This document shows positions 1 to 5,548 of a stretch of 10,399 nucleotides of DNA, one piece after another. This DNA comes from Verrucomicrobiota bacterium (GTDB lineage: Bacteria; Verrucomicrobiota; Verrucomicrobiia; Opitutales; Opitutaceae), in the NCBI GenBank assembly GCA_023457035.1, contig JAEWNN010000131.1, forward strand, positions 1 through 10,399, in the 5' to 3' direction. The translations under genes and the position numbers were made by a program. A model generated the notes under the pieces. It had not been told where the DNA came from. It searched no databases and saw only the letters and a list, made by a program, of their open reading frames with translations. Position 1 is the stretch's first letter; each line of letters starts with the position of its first letter.

Positions 1-51
1 GCGCCACGCGGGTCGGCCGCCCCGCCTGGCCCCGCCCGGTCCCCCCACGCG

Positions 52-97
52 GAACGCACACTTTTTTGTTCCGATCGGAACAAGAAAATGTGCGTTC
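52..97. repeat. 46-bp loopless near-perfect palindrome
   Basis: The centre lies between bases 74 and 75. Pairing base i with base 149-i gives 21 of 23 matched pairs; the exceptions are 61/88 (C/A) and 65/84 (T/G, a wobble in RNA). The inner 18 bp, TTGTTCCGATCGGAACAA, are perfect. There is no loop and no T-run after either arm, so it does not look like an intrinsic terminator. It ends 120 bp before the ABC permease start. A dimeric-regulator operator, a cruciform-forming site or an interspersed palindromic element are all possible. The structure is certain; the function is inference. Confidence 0.85.
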
Positions 98-191
98 GCC
101 GGTCCACCGGCTCTGCGCTGCCCGCGATCCTCGGCGCGCCCGCGGGCGGCGGCACCGCGCCCGCGCCCGGCAGTTTGCCCTTGGCGCAAAC
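98..191 (+). promoter_or_regulatory. Structured leader upstream of the permease
   Basis: Two further dyads lie between the 46-bp palindrome and the permease start. At 98-111, GCCGGT and ACCGGC are separated by two bases and abut the long palindrome directly. At 173-191, GTTTGC and GCAAAC flank a 7-base centre, 26 nt before the ATG at 218. I see no clear -35/-10 pair and no Shine-Dalgarno sequence before 218. Such dyads could fold in the mRNA leader or bind proteins, but short GC-rich dyads also arise by chance, so the regulatory reading is weak. No gene was recognised in 1-217. Confidence 0.3.
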
Positions 192-217
192 GGGCATCGC
201 GCAGACACTGCCCGCGC

Positions 218-1912
218 ATGTCCCGCTGGCTCGCCAGCCTCGTCTTCCTCGGCACCCTCGCGTTCTTCGGCGCGTTCATCATCTGGCCGGTCGCCCAGAT
301 TGTGCAGGGCGGCTTCCTCGATTCCGACGGCCGGTTCACGCTTGCGCACCTCGGTGCGTTGCTCGCGCACCCGCTCTATCGCGAGGGACTGGTCAACTCG
401 TTCCTGCTGGCCTGCGTCACCACGGTCTTCGCCTTCGCGATCGGCCTGCCGCTCGCCTATTGCGCCGACCGCTTCCGTTTCCCCGGGAAGACCGCCCTCA
501 CCGCGCTCATCCTCGTGCCGCTTGTGCTGCCGCCCTTCGTCGGCGCGATTGGACTGCGGCAGATCTTCGGCCAATACGGCGCGCTCAACGCGTTGCTCCA
601 GCACGCCGGTCTGCTCGCGCACGGCACCACGGTCGACTGGCTCGCGCACGGCCGCTTCTGGGGCATCGCGCTGGTCGAGGCGCTCAACCTCTACCCGATC
701 GTCTTCCTCAACGCCGTCGCCGCCCTAGCCAACGTCGACCCCGCGATGGAGGAGGCCGCCGCCAACCTCGGCTGCACCGGCTGGCGGCGCTTCCGCCGCA
801 TCACCCTGCCGCTCATCCGCCCGGGGCTCTTCGCCGGCGGCACCATCGTCTTCATCTGGTCGTTCACCGAGCTCGGCGTGCCGTTGGTCTTCGACTACGA
901 CCGGCTCGCCTCCGTGCAGGTCTTCGCGCTGCTCAAGGAGATGACGGGCAACCCGGCGCCGTACGCGCTCGTCGCCCTGCTGCTCATCCTGAGCACGCTG
1001 TTCTACGCCGTCGGCCGCGGCATCTTCGGCCGCACCGGCCACGCGATGATGGCGCGCGCCACCGCCGCCTCCGCCGCCCGCCGCCTGCCCTGGTGGCGCG
1101 CGTTGCCCGTCTCGCTCTTCTTCGTGACGGTGCTCCTGCTCGCGGTGCTGCCACATCTCGGCGTCGTGCTCGTCGCGAGCTCGCGCGACTGGTACGCCAC
1201 GCTGCTTCCGGAGCAGTTCACGCTCGAGAACTTCCGGCTCGCGCTCGGCCACGACCTCACCGTGCCCGCCATCGGCAACAGCCTGCGCTACGCCGCCCTC
1301 GCCACCGCGCTCGACCTCGTCCTGGGCGTCGCGATCGCGTGGGTCGTCGTCCGCAGCCGCCTGCCCGGTCGCCAACTCCTCGATGCGATCGCGATGGTGC
1401 CGCTCGCCGTGCCCGGGCTGGTGCTGGCCTTCGGCTATCTGGCGATGACCCGCGAGGGCCGCTTCTTCGCCGCGCTCGACCCGGTCGAGAATCCCACGCT
1501 GCTCCTCGTGATCGCCTACGCCGTGCGACGCCTGCCCTACGTCGTCCGCGCGGCGGTGGCCGGGCTCCAGCAGACCAGTGTCACGCTCGAGGAGGCGGCG
1601 CAGAGCCTCGGGGCCACGGCCTGGCGCGCGCTGCGGCGGATCACCCTGCCGCTCATCGCCGCCAACCTCGTCGCCGGCGGCCTGCTCGCCTTCGCCTTTG
1701 CGATGCTCGAGGTCTCCGACTCGATCATCCTCGCGCAGAAGGCCGCCTATTTTCCGATCACGAAGGCGATCTACGAGTTGTTCCAACTTCTCGGCGACGG
1801 CCGGTATCTGGCCTCCGCGCTCGGCACCTGGGCGATGGCCTTCCTCGCGCTCACGATCGTCGCCCTCGGCGTGCTCCTCGGCCGCAAGGCCGGCACGCTG
1901 TTTCGCGGCTAG
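218..1912 (+). CDS. Fused ABC transporter permease, ferric-iron (FbpB-like) type
   Basis: This 564-aa inner-membrane protein carries two binding-protein-dependent permease domains in one chain. Each half has the EAA loop that docks the ATPase: E178-E179-A180 with G185 and ITLPLI at 195-200, and E458-E459-A460 with G465 and ITLPLI at 475-480. Hydrophobic segments begin at residues 7-29, recur through each half, and restart near 297-320 where the second half begins. The double-length layout matches FbpB/SfuB-type ferric permeases and also ThiP or phosphonate permeases, so permease is secure while iron as substrate is inferred. The start is the ATG before the first membrane segment; no Shine-Dalgarno sequence is visible. 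No ATPase or solute-binding protein gene follows, so partners must lie upstream of the window or elsewhere. Confidence 0.92.
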   Translation: MSRWLASLVFLGTLAFFGAFIIWPVAQIVQGGFLDSDGRFTLAHLGALLAHPLYREGLVNSFLLACVTTVFAFAIGLPLAYCADRFRFPGKTALTALILVPLVLPPFVGAIGLRQIFGQYGALNALLQHAGLLAHGTTVDWLAHGRFWGIALVEALNLYPIVFLNAVAALANVDPAMEEAAANLGCTGWRRFRRITLPLIRPGLFAGGTIVFIWSFTELGVPLVFDYDRLASVQVFALLKEMTGNPAPYALVALLLILSTLFYAVGRGIFGRTGHAMMARATAASAARRLPWWRALPVSLFFVTVLLLAVLPHLGVVLVASSRDWYATLLPEQFTLENFRLALGHDLTVPAIGNSLRYAALATALDLVLGVAIAWVVVRSRLPGRQLLDAIAMVPLAVPGLVLAFGYLAMTREGRFFAALDPVENPTLLLVIAYAVRRLPYVVRAAVAGLQQTSVTLEEAAQSLGATAWRALRRITLPLIAANLVAGGLLAFAFAMLEVSDSIILAQKAAYFPITKAIYELFQLLGDGRYLASALGTWAMAFLALTIVALGVLLGRKAGTLFRG

Positions 1913-2303
1913 AGCAGCTCACTCCGCCGCGCTCAGCCTCCGCGCGGCACGGCAGCGCCATCTCCGGTCAGGAGGAAGGCACCGCGTAACCTCGCTGCGC
2001 CGCAAACATGCCCCATTCGGTTTCCGCCGCTTCCTGATTTCCTCTCAAGCAACATGAACCCGAAACCACAGATTCCACGGATGAACACGGATCATCCAGC
2101 GGCCATCCGTGCCCATCCGTGTGATCCGTGGTCATCCGCCGCTCCAACGACTCAGCCATGGTGCTTCTCCGCAAGGCCGCGCCCCGGCGCGCGTCCACGC
2201 TGAGTTCCACATTCTCTTCCGCACGCCCACGCGCATCCAGCTTTCGACCCGCATTCGCGGGTTGCCGTCGCCCGGGCGCGTGCGCTTCGCTGCGCGCCGC
2301 GCC
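1913..2303. other. 391-bp noncoding gap between the two + strand transporters
   Basis: No credible gene is seen here. Shortly after the permease stop there is a 6-bp dyad, CCGCGC at 1927-1932 with GCGCGG at 1942-1947, but no T-run follows, so a terminator is not established. The middle holds the dyad repeat at 2065-2132. The last part is the putative leader of the EamA gene. It contains a GC-rich dyad, GGCGCG at 2275-2280 with CGCGCC at 2293-2298, ending 5 bases before the ATG at 2304, where a folded mRNA could hinder initiation. A clear promoter for the EamA gene was not found. Confidence 0.6.
2065..2132. repeat. Interspersed-type dyad repeat with 28-nt arms (CACGGAT/ATCCGTG units)
   Basis: The left arm at 2065-2092 and the right arm at 2105-2132 are reverse complements at 23 of 28 positions around a 12-nt loop. 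Each arm is built from a heptamer repeated about once per helical turn. CACAGAT/CACGGAT/CACGGAT start at 2067, 2076 and 2086, and ATCCGTG starts at 2105, 2115 and 2124, with a further ATCCG at 2134. I associate elements of this kind with many intergenic copies in Verrucomicrobia and some other bacteria; that is recollection, since only one copy is in the window. It produces spurious ORFs on both strands. No flanking target duplication was noticed. Confidence 0.8.
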
Positions 2304-3164
2304 ATGCCTCACCTGCTCCTCGTCTCGCTGATCTGGGCCTTCTCGTTCGGCCTGATCAAAACGCGCCTGGCCGGCGTCGACAGCACGTTCGTGGCCGCAG
2401 TGCGCGTGGCGCTCGCCCTGCTCGTCTTCCTCCCGTTCCTGCGGCCGCGCGCGGTGTCGGCGAGGGTCGCGGGGCGGCTGATCGGCATCGGCGCGGTGCA
2501 GTTCGGGTTGATGTATCTCGCCTACCTCGCCGCCTTCGACGCGCTCGAGGCCTATCAGGTGGCGGTCCTCACGATCATCACCCCGATCTTCGTCTGCCTC
2601 GCCGACGACCTGCTTGACCGCCGCCTGCGCTGGGCGCCGCTGCTCGCCGCGCTGGCCGCGGTCGCCGGTTCGGGGGTGATCGTCGCGCAGAAGCCGCTGG
2701 GCCGCGCCGAGTGGACGGGCATCGTCCTGGTGCAGGTATCCAACGTCTGCTTCGCGCTCGGGCAGGTGCTCTACCGCCGCTGGAGGCTCGCCGCGCCGCA
2801 GGTGCGCGACCGCGAGGTCTTCGCGTGGCTCTACCTCGGCGCCGTGCTCGCCACCGTGCCGTATGCCTGCACGCGCCTCGATGTCCCGGGGCTCGCCCGC
2901 GCCCTCACCGCCCCGCAACTCGGCGTGCTCGTGTACCTCGGCGTGCTCGCCTCGGGCGCGGCGTTCTTCCTCTGGAATCTCGGCGCCGTCCGCGTCTCCA
3001 CCGGCACGCTCGCGGTGATGAACAACGCAAAACTGCCCCTCGGCGTCGCGGTGTCGCTGCTCGTGTTCGGGGAGAAGACCGACCTGCTGCGCCTGCTGGT
3101 CGGCGGCGGCCTGCTGCTCGCCGCCGCGCTCTACGCGCAGTGGCTGGAGAAGCGCCGACTCTGA
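2304..3164 (+). CDS. EamA/DMT-superfamily transporter (RhaT/YddG-like)
   Basis: The 286-aa protein is almost entirely hydrophobic with about ten predicted membrane segments. It is arranged as two EamA repeats, roughly residues 2-128 and 136-278, the usual size and layout for this family. The second repeat carries the typical ending, with N240-N241, P245 and the conserved G256-E257 before the last helix. Family members export amino acids, metabolites or drugs by proton-coupled or facilitated transport; the substrate cannot be read from sequence. The ATG at 2304 is chosen because it begins directly with the first helix. The frame stays open back to 2109, but that extension runs through the repeat and is not protein-like. 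The gene converges on the next one, with only 7 bp between stop codons. Confidence 0.9.
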   Translation: MPHLLLVSLIWAFSFGLIKTRLAGVDSTFVAAVRVALALLVFLPFLRPRAVSARVAGRLIGIGAVQFGLMYLAYLAAFDALEAYQVAVLTIITPIFVCLADDLLDRRLRWAPLLAALAAVAGSGVIVAQKPLGRAEWTGIVLVQVSNVCFALGQVLYRRWRLAAPQVRDREVFAWLYLGAVLATVPYACTRLDVPGLARALTAPQLGVLVYLGVLASGAAFFLWNLGAVRVSTGTLAVMNNAKLPLGVAVSLLVFGEKTDLLRLLVGGGLLLAAALYAQWLEKRRL

Positions 3165-3175
3165 GCCGGGCTCAG
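3161..3175. terminator. Palindrome holding both stop codons of convergent genes
   Basis: CTGAGCCGGGCTCAG is a perfect 7-bp inverted repeat around one central G. The TGA of the EamA gene (3162-3164) lies in the left arm, and the TGA of the - strand 163-aa gene (3172-3174) lies in the right arm, so both genes end in the same C-TGA-GCC context. It could act as a short bidirectional terminator, but no T-run follows on either strand. That role is an inference; the symmetry itself is certain. Confidence 0.35.
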
Positions 3176-3663
3176 GACGGCCGGCCGAAACCGCCCTTGA
3201 TCAGCTCGAGGTGCTTCGCGCCGACCGCCTCGAATTCCTTCCAGTAGCCCTCCTCGAGCGCCTTCAGCTCCGCCTCGCGCTCCTCGCGCTGCTCGGTGGT
3301 CTCCGGCGCGCCCTCGGGATCGGGCTCGGCCGGGCGGCCGTGGATACGCTCGTAGTCGCGCTCGGCCAGGCGGGTGACCAGCTCCTGCCAGAAGGTGTCC
3401 TCGTCGTAGTCGTTGATCGCCTCGCTCACCCCGGGCTCCTCGGGCATGGCCGCGGTGAAGTTGAAAACGGCCTCGTCGGGCTGGTCGACCAGATCGGCGC
3501 AGCCGAACGACTCGGCGTAACCGAGGAATCCCTGCAACGCCTCCTCGCACTTCAGGCGCAGCCCCACCGGCTCGTCGTCGCGCCGGCCGTTGAGCACGTG
3601 GTCGGCGATGTAGAGCATCTGGAGGATGCGGCGGTATTCCTTGGGCGTGAGCTGAAGCTTCAT
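3172..3663 (-). CDS. Acidic hypothetical protein, 163 aa
   Basis: I do not recognise a characterised family. The protein is soluble, with no signal peptide or membrane segment. It starts with a helical-looking segment (LTPKEYRRILQMLYIADHVL, residues 5-24). It then has an acidic middle (E78 to E88 region with DYDED), a Pro/Glu-rich linker around 111-124, and a highly charged helical stretch at about 124-148 that could form a coiled coil. It lies 32 nt after the YqgE stop on the same strand, so co-transcription with yqgE and the deaminase gene is likely. The ATG at 3663 follows a strongly pyrimidine-rich leader with no Shine-Dalgarno sequence. The real coding frame is supported by this start, by stop-to-stop packing with the EamA gene, and by non-random amino-acid composition. 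Confidence 0.8.
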   Translation of the reverse strand: MKLQLTPKEYRRILQMLYIADHVLNGRRDDEPVGLRLKCEEALQGFLGYAESFGCADLVDQPDEAVFNFTAAMPEEPGVSEAINDYDEDTFWQELVTRLAERDYERIHGRPAEPDPEGAPETTEQREEREAELKALEEGYWKEFEAVGAKHLELIKGGFGRPS

Positions 3664-3695
3664 CGAGAGAAAAAGGGGGCGGCGTGCTCGGGCGC

Positions 3696-4253
3696 TCAGT
3701 TCTGGCTGGGATCCTCGGGCTCGTCGGCGATCACACGCCACTCGAGGCTGAGGTCGCCGACGATGCGTTTCCACAGATCGACGCCCTCCAGGCGGCCCAG
3801 CAACTCCGCCGGCACCGGCGAGACGAGCCAGGTGCTCTGTTGCATCTCCGTCTCCAGCTGGCCACCGTTCCAGCCGGAGTAGCCGAGGAACGCGCGCACC
3901 TCGAGCTGCGTCTCCTCCATGAGTTCCTGGAGCTTCTTCGGATCGAGGCCGAAGTAGAGTTTGAACGTGCCGTCGAAGGAGGCGGTCTGCCAGGCGACGA
4001 GGATGAGCTGCTCGGGGTTGACGGGGCCGCCGCAATACAGCGGCACCTTCGCCAGTTCGCTGCGCCGGAACTCGGGGCCGAGGTCGGCGAGCGTCTTGCC
4101 GAGCGGGCGGTTGAGCACCACGCCCATCGCGCCCTCGGCGTTGTGCAGGGACAACAGGACCACCGTCCGCGCGAAGTTCGGATCGCGCAGCTTCGGGTGG
4201 GCCAGCAGCAGCGAGCCGGCCAGCCACTCGGACTTGTTGCCTCGTTCTCTCAT
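3696..4253 (-). CDS. yqgE: YqgE/AlgH family protein
   Basis: The 185-aa length matches the family (about 185-190 aa). Family-typical blocks appear in order. G13-SLLLAHPKLRDPNFA at 13-28 is followed by a VVLL strand. H37-N38 comes next with EGAMGVVLNRP at 40-50, then CGGPV at 74-78, and F122-LGYSGWNGGQLE at 122-134, followed by the STWL segment at 140-143. YqgE/AlgH proteins are widespread and cytoplasmic; AlgH was first described in Pseudomonas in connection with alginate regulation, and the molecular role remains unclear. The gene sits 119 bp after the dCMP deaminase stop and 32 nt before the 163-aa protein. The ATG at 4253 is the only credible start: the few codons just upstream in frame include no alternative start, and no Shine-Dalgarno sequence is present. 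Confidence 0.93.
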   Translation of the reverse strand: MRERGNKSEWLAGSLLLAHPKLRDPNFARTVVLLSLHNAEGAMGVVLNRPLGKTLADLGPEFRRSELAKVPLYCGGPVNPEQLILVAWQTASFDGTFKLYFGLDPKKLQELMEETQLEVRAFLGYSGWNGGQLETEMQQSTWLVSPVPAELLGRLEGVDLWKRIVGDLSLEWRVIADEPEDPSQN

Positions 4254-4263
4254 CGCAGGAGCG

Positions 4264-4278
4264 GGCTGTGAAACAGCC
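4264..4278 (-). promoter_or_regulatory. Small hairpin just upstream of yqgE start
   Basis: GGCTGT and ACAGCC form a perfect 6-bp stem with a 3-nt loop; its near edge is 10 nt from the yqgE ATG at 4253. On the transcript this would place a stable hairpin where a ribosome loads. It might tune translation or be an mRNA processing site between the deaminase and yqgE. It has no T-run, so it is not an intrinsic terminator. The function is speculative. Confidence 0.3.
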
Positions 4279-4372
4279 GCGGTTTGGCGCGTGGCGCGAG
4301 CGCGAAATCCGCGAATCGGCGCCCGGCTGCACCAACCTTGCCCCCCGGCACGCGCGGCCGCGAGCGCGCCGT

Positions 4373-4867
4373 TCAGAGCTTCACCAGATCGACCCCGGCG
4401 TCGCCGATGACCAACGGCACCAGCGGGTCGTTGTGATAGTCGCTGTGGTACTTGATCGTGCGGATGCCGGCGGCGGCCAGGATCTTCGCGCAGTTGATGC
4501 ACGGGTAATGGGTCACGTAGGCGATGCAGCCGTCGAGGCTGCTGCCGCGCCGCGCGGCGTCGGCGATGGCGTTCTGCTCGGCGTGCACGGTGCCCTGCTC
4601 GTGCTGGTCGCGCACCCGCGAGACATGCGGGGTGCCCGGGAGGAACCCGTTGTAGCCGGCGGCGACGAGCCGGTTGCTGCGCACGCCGGCCGAGACGATC
4701 ACGCAGCCGACATGCAGCCGGTCGCAGGGGGAGCGCGAGGCGATGAGATGCGCCGTCGCCATGAAGTACTCGTCCCACGACGGCCGGGTCTTGAAATGGC
4801 CGATGGTCTCGGCGATCAGGTCGATCGGGCTGGTGTCGCGGCTGGGCTGTTTCGTGCGGCGCGCCAT
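4373..4867 (-). CDS. dCMP deaminase (ComEB-type, zinc-dependent)
   Basis: The protein converts dCMP to dUMP, the precursor of dTMP, in the cytosol. The 164-aa sequence has the complete cytidine/deoxycytidylate deaminase zinc site: H95-A-E97, with E97 as the proton-shuttling glutamate, and P122-C123-x-x-C126. It also has the GYNG-xxPG substrate-loop motif at 71-78 that is typical of dCMP deaminases rather than cytidine or tRNA deaminases. Length is normal. The ATG at 4867 is preferred; an in-frame ATG at 4888 and a GTG at 4894 are alternatives that would add 7-9 residues. A run of 12 pyrimidines directly precedes the chosen ATG. It is probably the first gene of a unit with yqgE and the 163-aa gene. 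Confidence 0.93.
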   Translation of the reverse strand: MARRTKQPSRDTSPIDLIAETIGHFKTRPSWDEYFMATAHLIASRSPCDRLHVGCVIVSAGVRSNRLVAAGYNGFLPGTPHVSRVRDQHEQGTVHAEQNAIADAARRGSSLDGCIAYVTHYPCINCAKILAAAGIRTIKYHSDYHNDPLVPLVIGDAGVDLVKL

Positions 4868-4883
4868 GGAGGAAGGAGGCACG

Positions 4884-4911
4884 ATCATCCGCACGGCCCG
4901 GCCCAGTTCAA
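4884..4911 (-). promoter_or_regulatory. Possible sigma-70-like promoter for the dCMP deaminase unit
   Basis: On the - strand, TTGAAC (4911-4906) and GATGAT (4889-4884) are separated by 16 bp. They match 4 of 6 bases of each consensus box. The site lies between the upstream gene's terminator and the deaminase ATG, where a promoter is expected. If real, it favours the ATG at 4867 over the alternatives at 4888 and 4894, which would overlap the -10 region. It is a weak match in GC-rich DNA. Confidence 0.3.
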
Positions 4912-4948
4912 CGCCTTTCTCGGCGCCGCCGCCCGGGGCCGCCGCGGG

Positions 4949-4978
4949 AAAAGAAAAAGGGCGGGCCCCAGCCCGCCC
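4949..4978 (-). terminator. Rho-independent terminator of the 141-aa gene
   Basis: Read on the - strand, GGGCGGGC pairs perfectly with GCCCGCCC (8 bp) around a 4-nt loop (4967-4970). The T-rich tail TTTTTCTTTT (4958 down to 4949) follows at once. It begins 24 nt beyond the stop codon at 5003-5005 and separates the 141-aa gene from the dCMP deaminase gene. Confidence 0.92.
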
Positions 4979-5002
4979 GTCGGAAACCGGTCGCCGCGCG
5001 GC

Positions 5003-5428
5003 TCAGCGCCGCCAGACCCGTTCGCCTTGGCGCCGGCGCTCGGCGGCGTCGTTCTTCGAAAGCCAGATCACCGGCTCCTCGTTGGCCCAGGTCCACGTCT
5101 TGCCGACGACGAAGGTCTTGGTCGCCAGATCGGGGAACCGGCTGGTCACCGTGTCGCCAGCCACGGAACGCATCATCGCGGCGATCGCGCCGTTGGGGCG
5201 GGCCACCTTGGCGAAGACCCACAACTCGTCGCGCACCCGGCGGATCTCCTCGATCTCCAACCCCCAGGCGCCGTCGGGTGTCAGCACCTCGACGGTGATT
5301 GTTTTCTGGATGATGGCGGGAGCCTGCGGCTTGCCGGATGGTCCCGGCCGTCCGGTGACGGGCGCGGCGGCGACGAGAGTGAAAGTTGCGCAGAACACCA
5401 GCAGTGGGAGGAGGGGCCGGGGTACCAT
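5003..5428 (-). CDS. Secreted hypothetical protein, 141 aa
   Basis: I do not recognise a family. Residues 1-22 form a clear Sec signal peptide: a basic R4, a hydrophobic core PLLPLLVFCATFTLV, and AAA before the likely cleavage site. No lipobox is seen. The mature part looks like a small beta-rich domain with a G-A-W-G-L-E block near 53-58, an ELWVFAKV strand near 68-75 and a VVGKTWTWANEEPVIWL segment near 106-122. It ends in an Arg-rich tail. The ATG at 5428 is chosen because the signal peptide begins there; the open frame extends to 5530, but the extension runs through the gpmI terminator. It stands alone between two terminators, so it is probably monocistronic and exported to the periplasm or surface. 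Confidence 0.82.
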   Translation of the reverse strand: MVPRPLLPLLVFCATFTLVAAAPVTGRPGPSGKPQAPAIIQKTITVEVLTPDGAWGLEIEEIRRVRDELWVFAKVARPNGAIAAMMRSVAGDTVTSRFPDLATKTFVVGKTWTWANEEPVIWLSKNDAAERRRQGERVWRR

Positions 5429-5434
5429 GCCCGG

Positions 5435-5463
5435 ATATTGTGAAGACCCCGTGAACTTGGCAA
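5435..5463 (-). promoter_or_regulatory. Possible promoter giving a leaderless mRNA for the 141-aa protein
   Basis: On the - strand, TTGCCA (5463-5458, 5 of 6 to the -35 consensus) and CAATAT (5440-5435, 3 of 6 to the -10 consensus) are separated by 17 bp. Only 6 bases lie between the -10-like box and the ATG at 5428, so transcription would start at or next to the start codon. The adjacent lack of any Shine-Dalgarno sequence fits a leaderless message. The -10 match is weak. Confidence 0.35.
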
Positions 5464-5483
5464 CCCTCCGCTCACGTTGACCG

Positions 5484-5523
5484 AAAAAAAGCGCGACGCC
5501 GCCCGGGCGGGCGCGCGTCGCGC
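5484..5523 (-). terminator. Rho-independent terminator of gpmI
   Basis: On the - strand, GCGCGACGC and GCGTCGCGC pair over 9 bp (5515-5523 with 5491-5499). An inner CGCCCG/CGGGCG stem extends the hairpin to about 15 bp with one bulged G. A run of seven T follows (5490 down to 5484). This is a very stable hairpin with a clean tail, starting 25 nt beyond the gpmI stop codon. Confidence 0.92.
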
Positions 5524-5534
5524 GAAACACTGTC

Positions 5535-5548
5535 GCGGACCGGTCCGC
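5535..5548. repeat. 14-bp perfect palindrome abutting the gpmI stop codon
   Basis: GCGGACCGGTCCGC is fully self-complementary with no loop and begins at the base right after the gpmI TGA on the - strand. It sits upstream of the gpmI terminator hairpin. It may stabilise the mRNA 3' end or be a chance GC-rich palindrome. Confidence 0.45.

Noticed and set aside
68..82. LexA-type operator in the core of the 46-bp palindrome
   Set aside because: The half-sites TGTTC and GAACA are present, but they are separated by six bases. The verrucomicrobial LexA motif as I recall it has four, and no SOS gene follows.
88..1989. 633-aa open frame overlapping the permease
   Set aside because: It is an Arg/Pro/Ala-rich shadow frame produced by GC-rich codon third positions. 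The 218-1912 frame has clear ABC permease motifs.
2054..2215. Short + strand ORF beginning ATGAACCCG
   Set aside because: Its sequence is mostly the dyad repeat and has no independent sign of coding.
1968..2918. Long - strand open frame across the gap and the EamA gene
   Set aside because: It is antisense to a clear membrane protein, charged and low in complexity, and part of it is just the translated repeat.
3172..4335. A single 387-aa - strand protein
   Set aside because: The upper half is a shadow of yqgE. Only the part from the ATG at 3663 looks like protein, and yqgE occupies the other frame.
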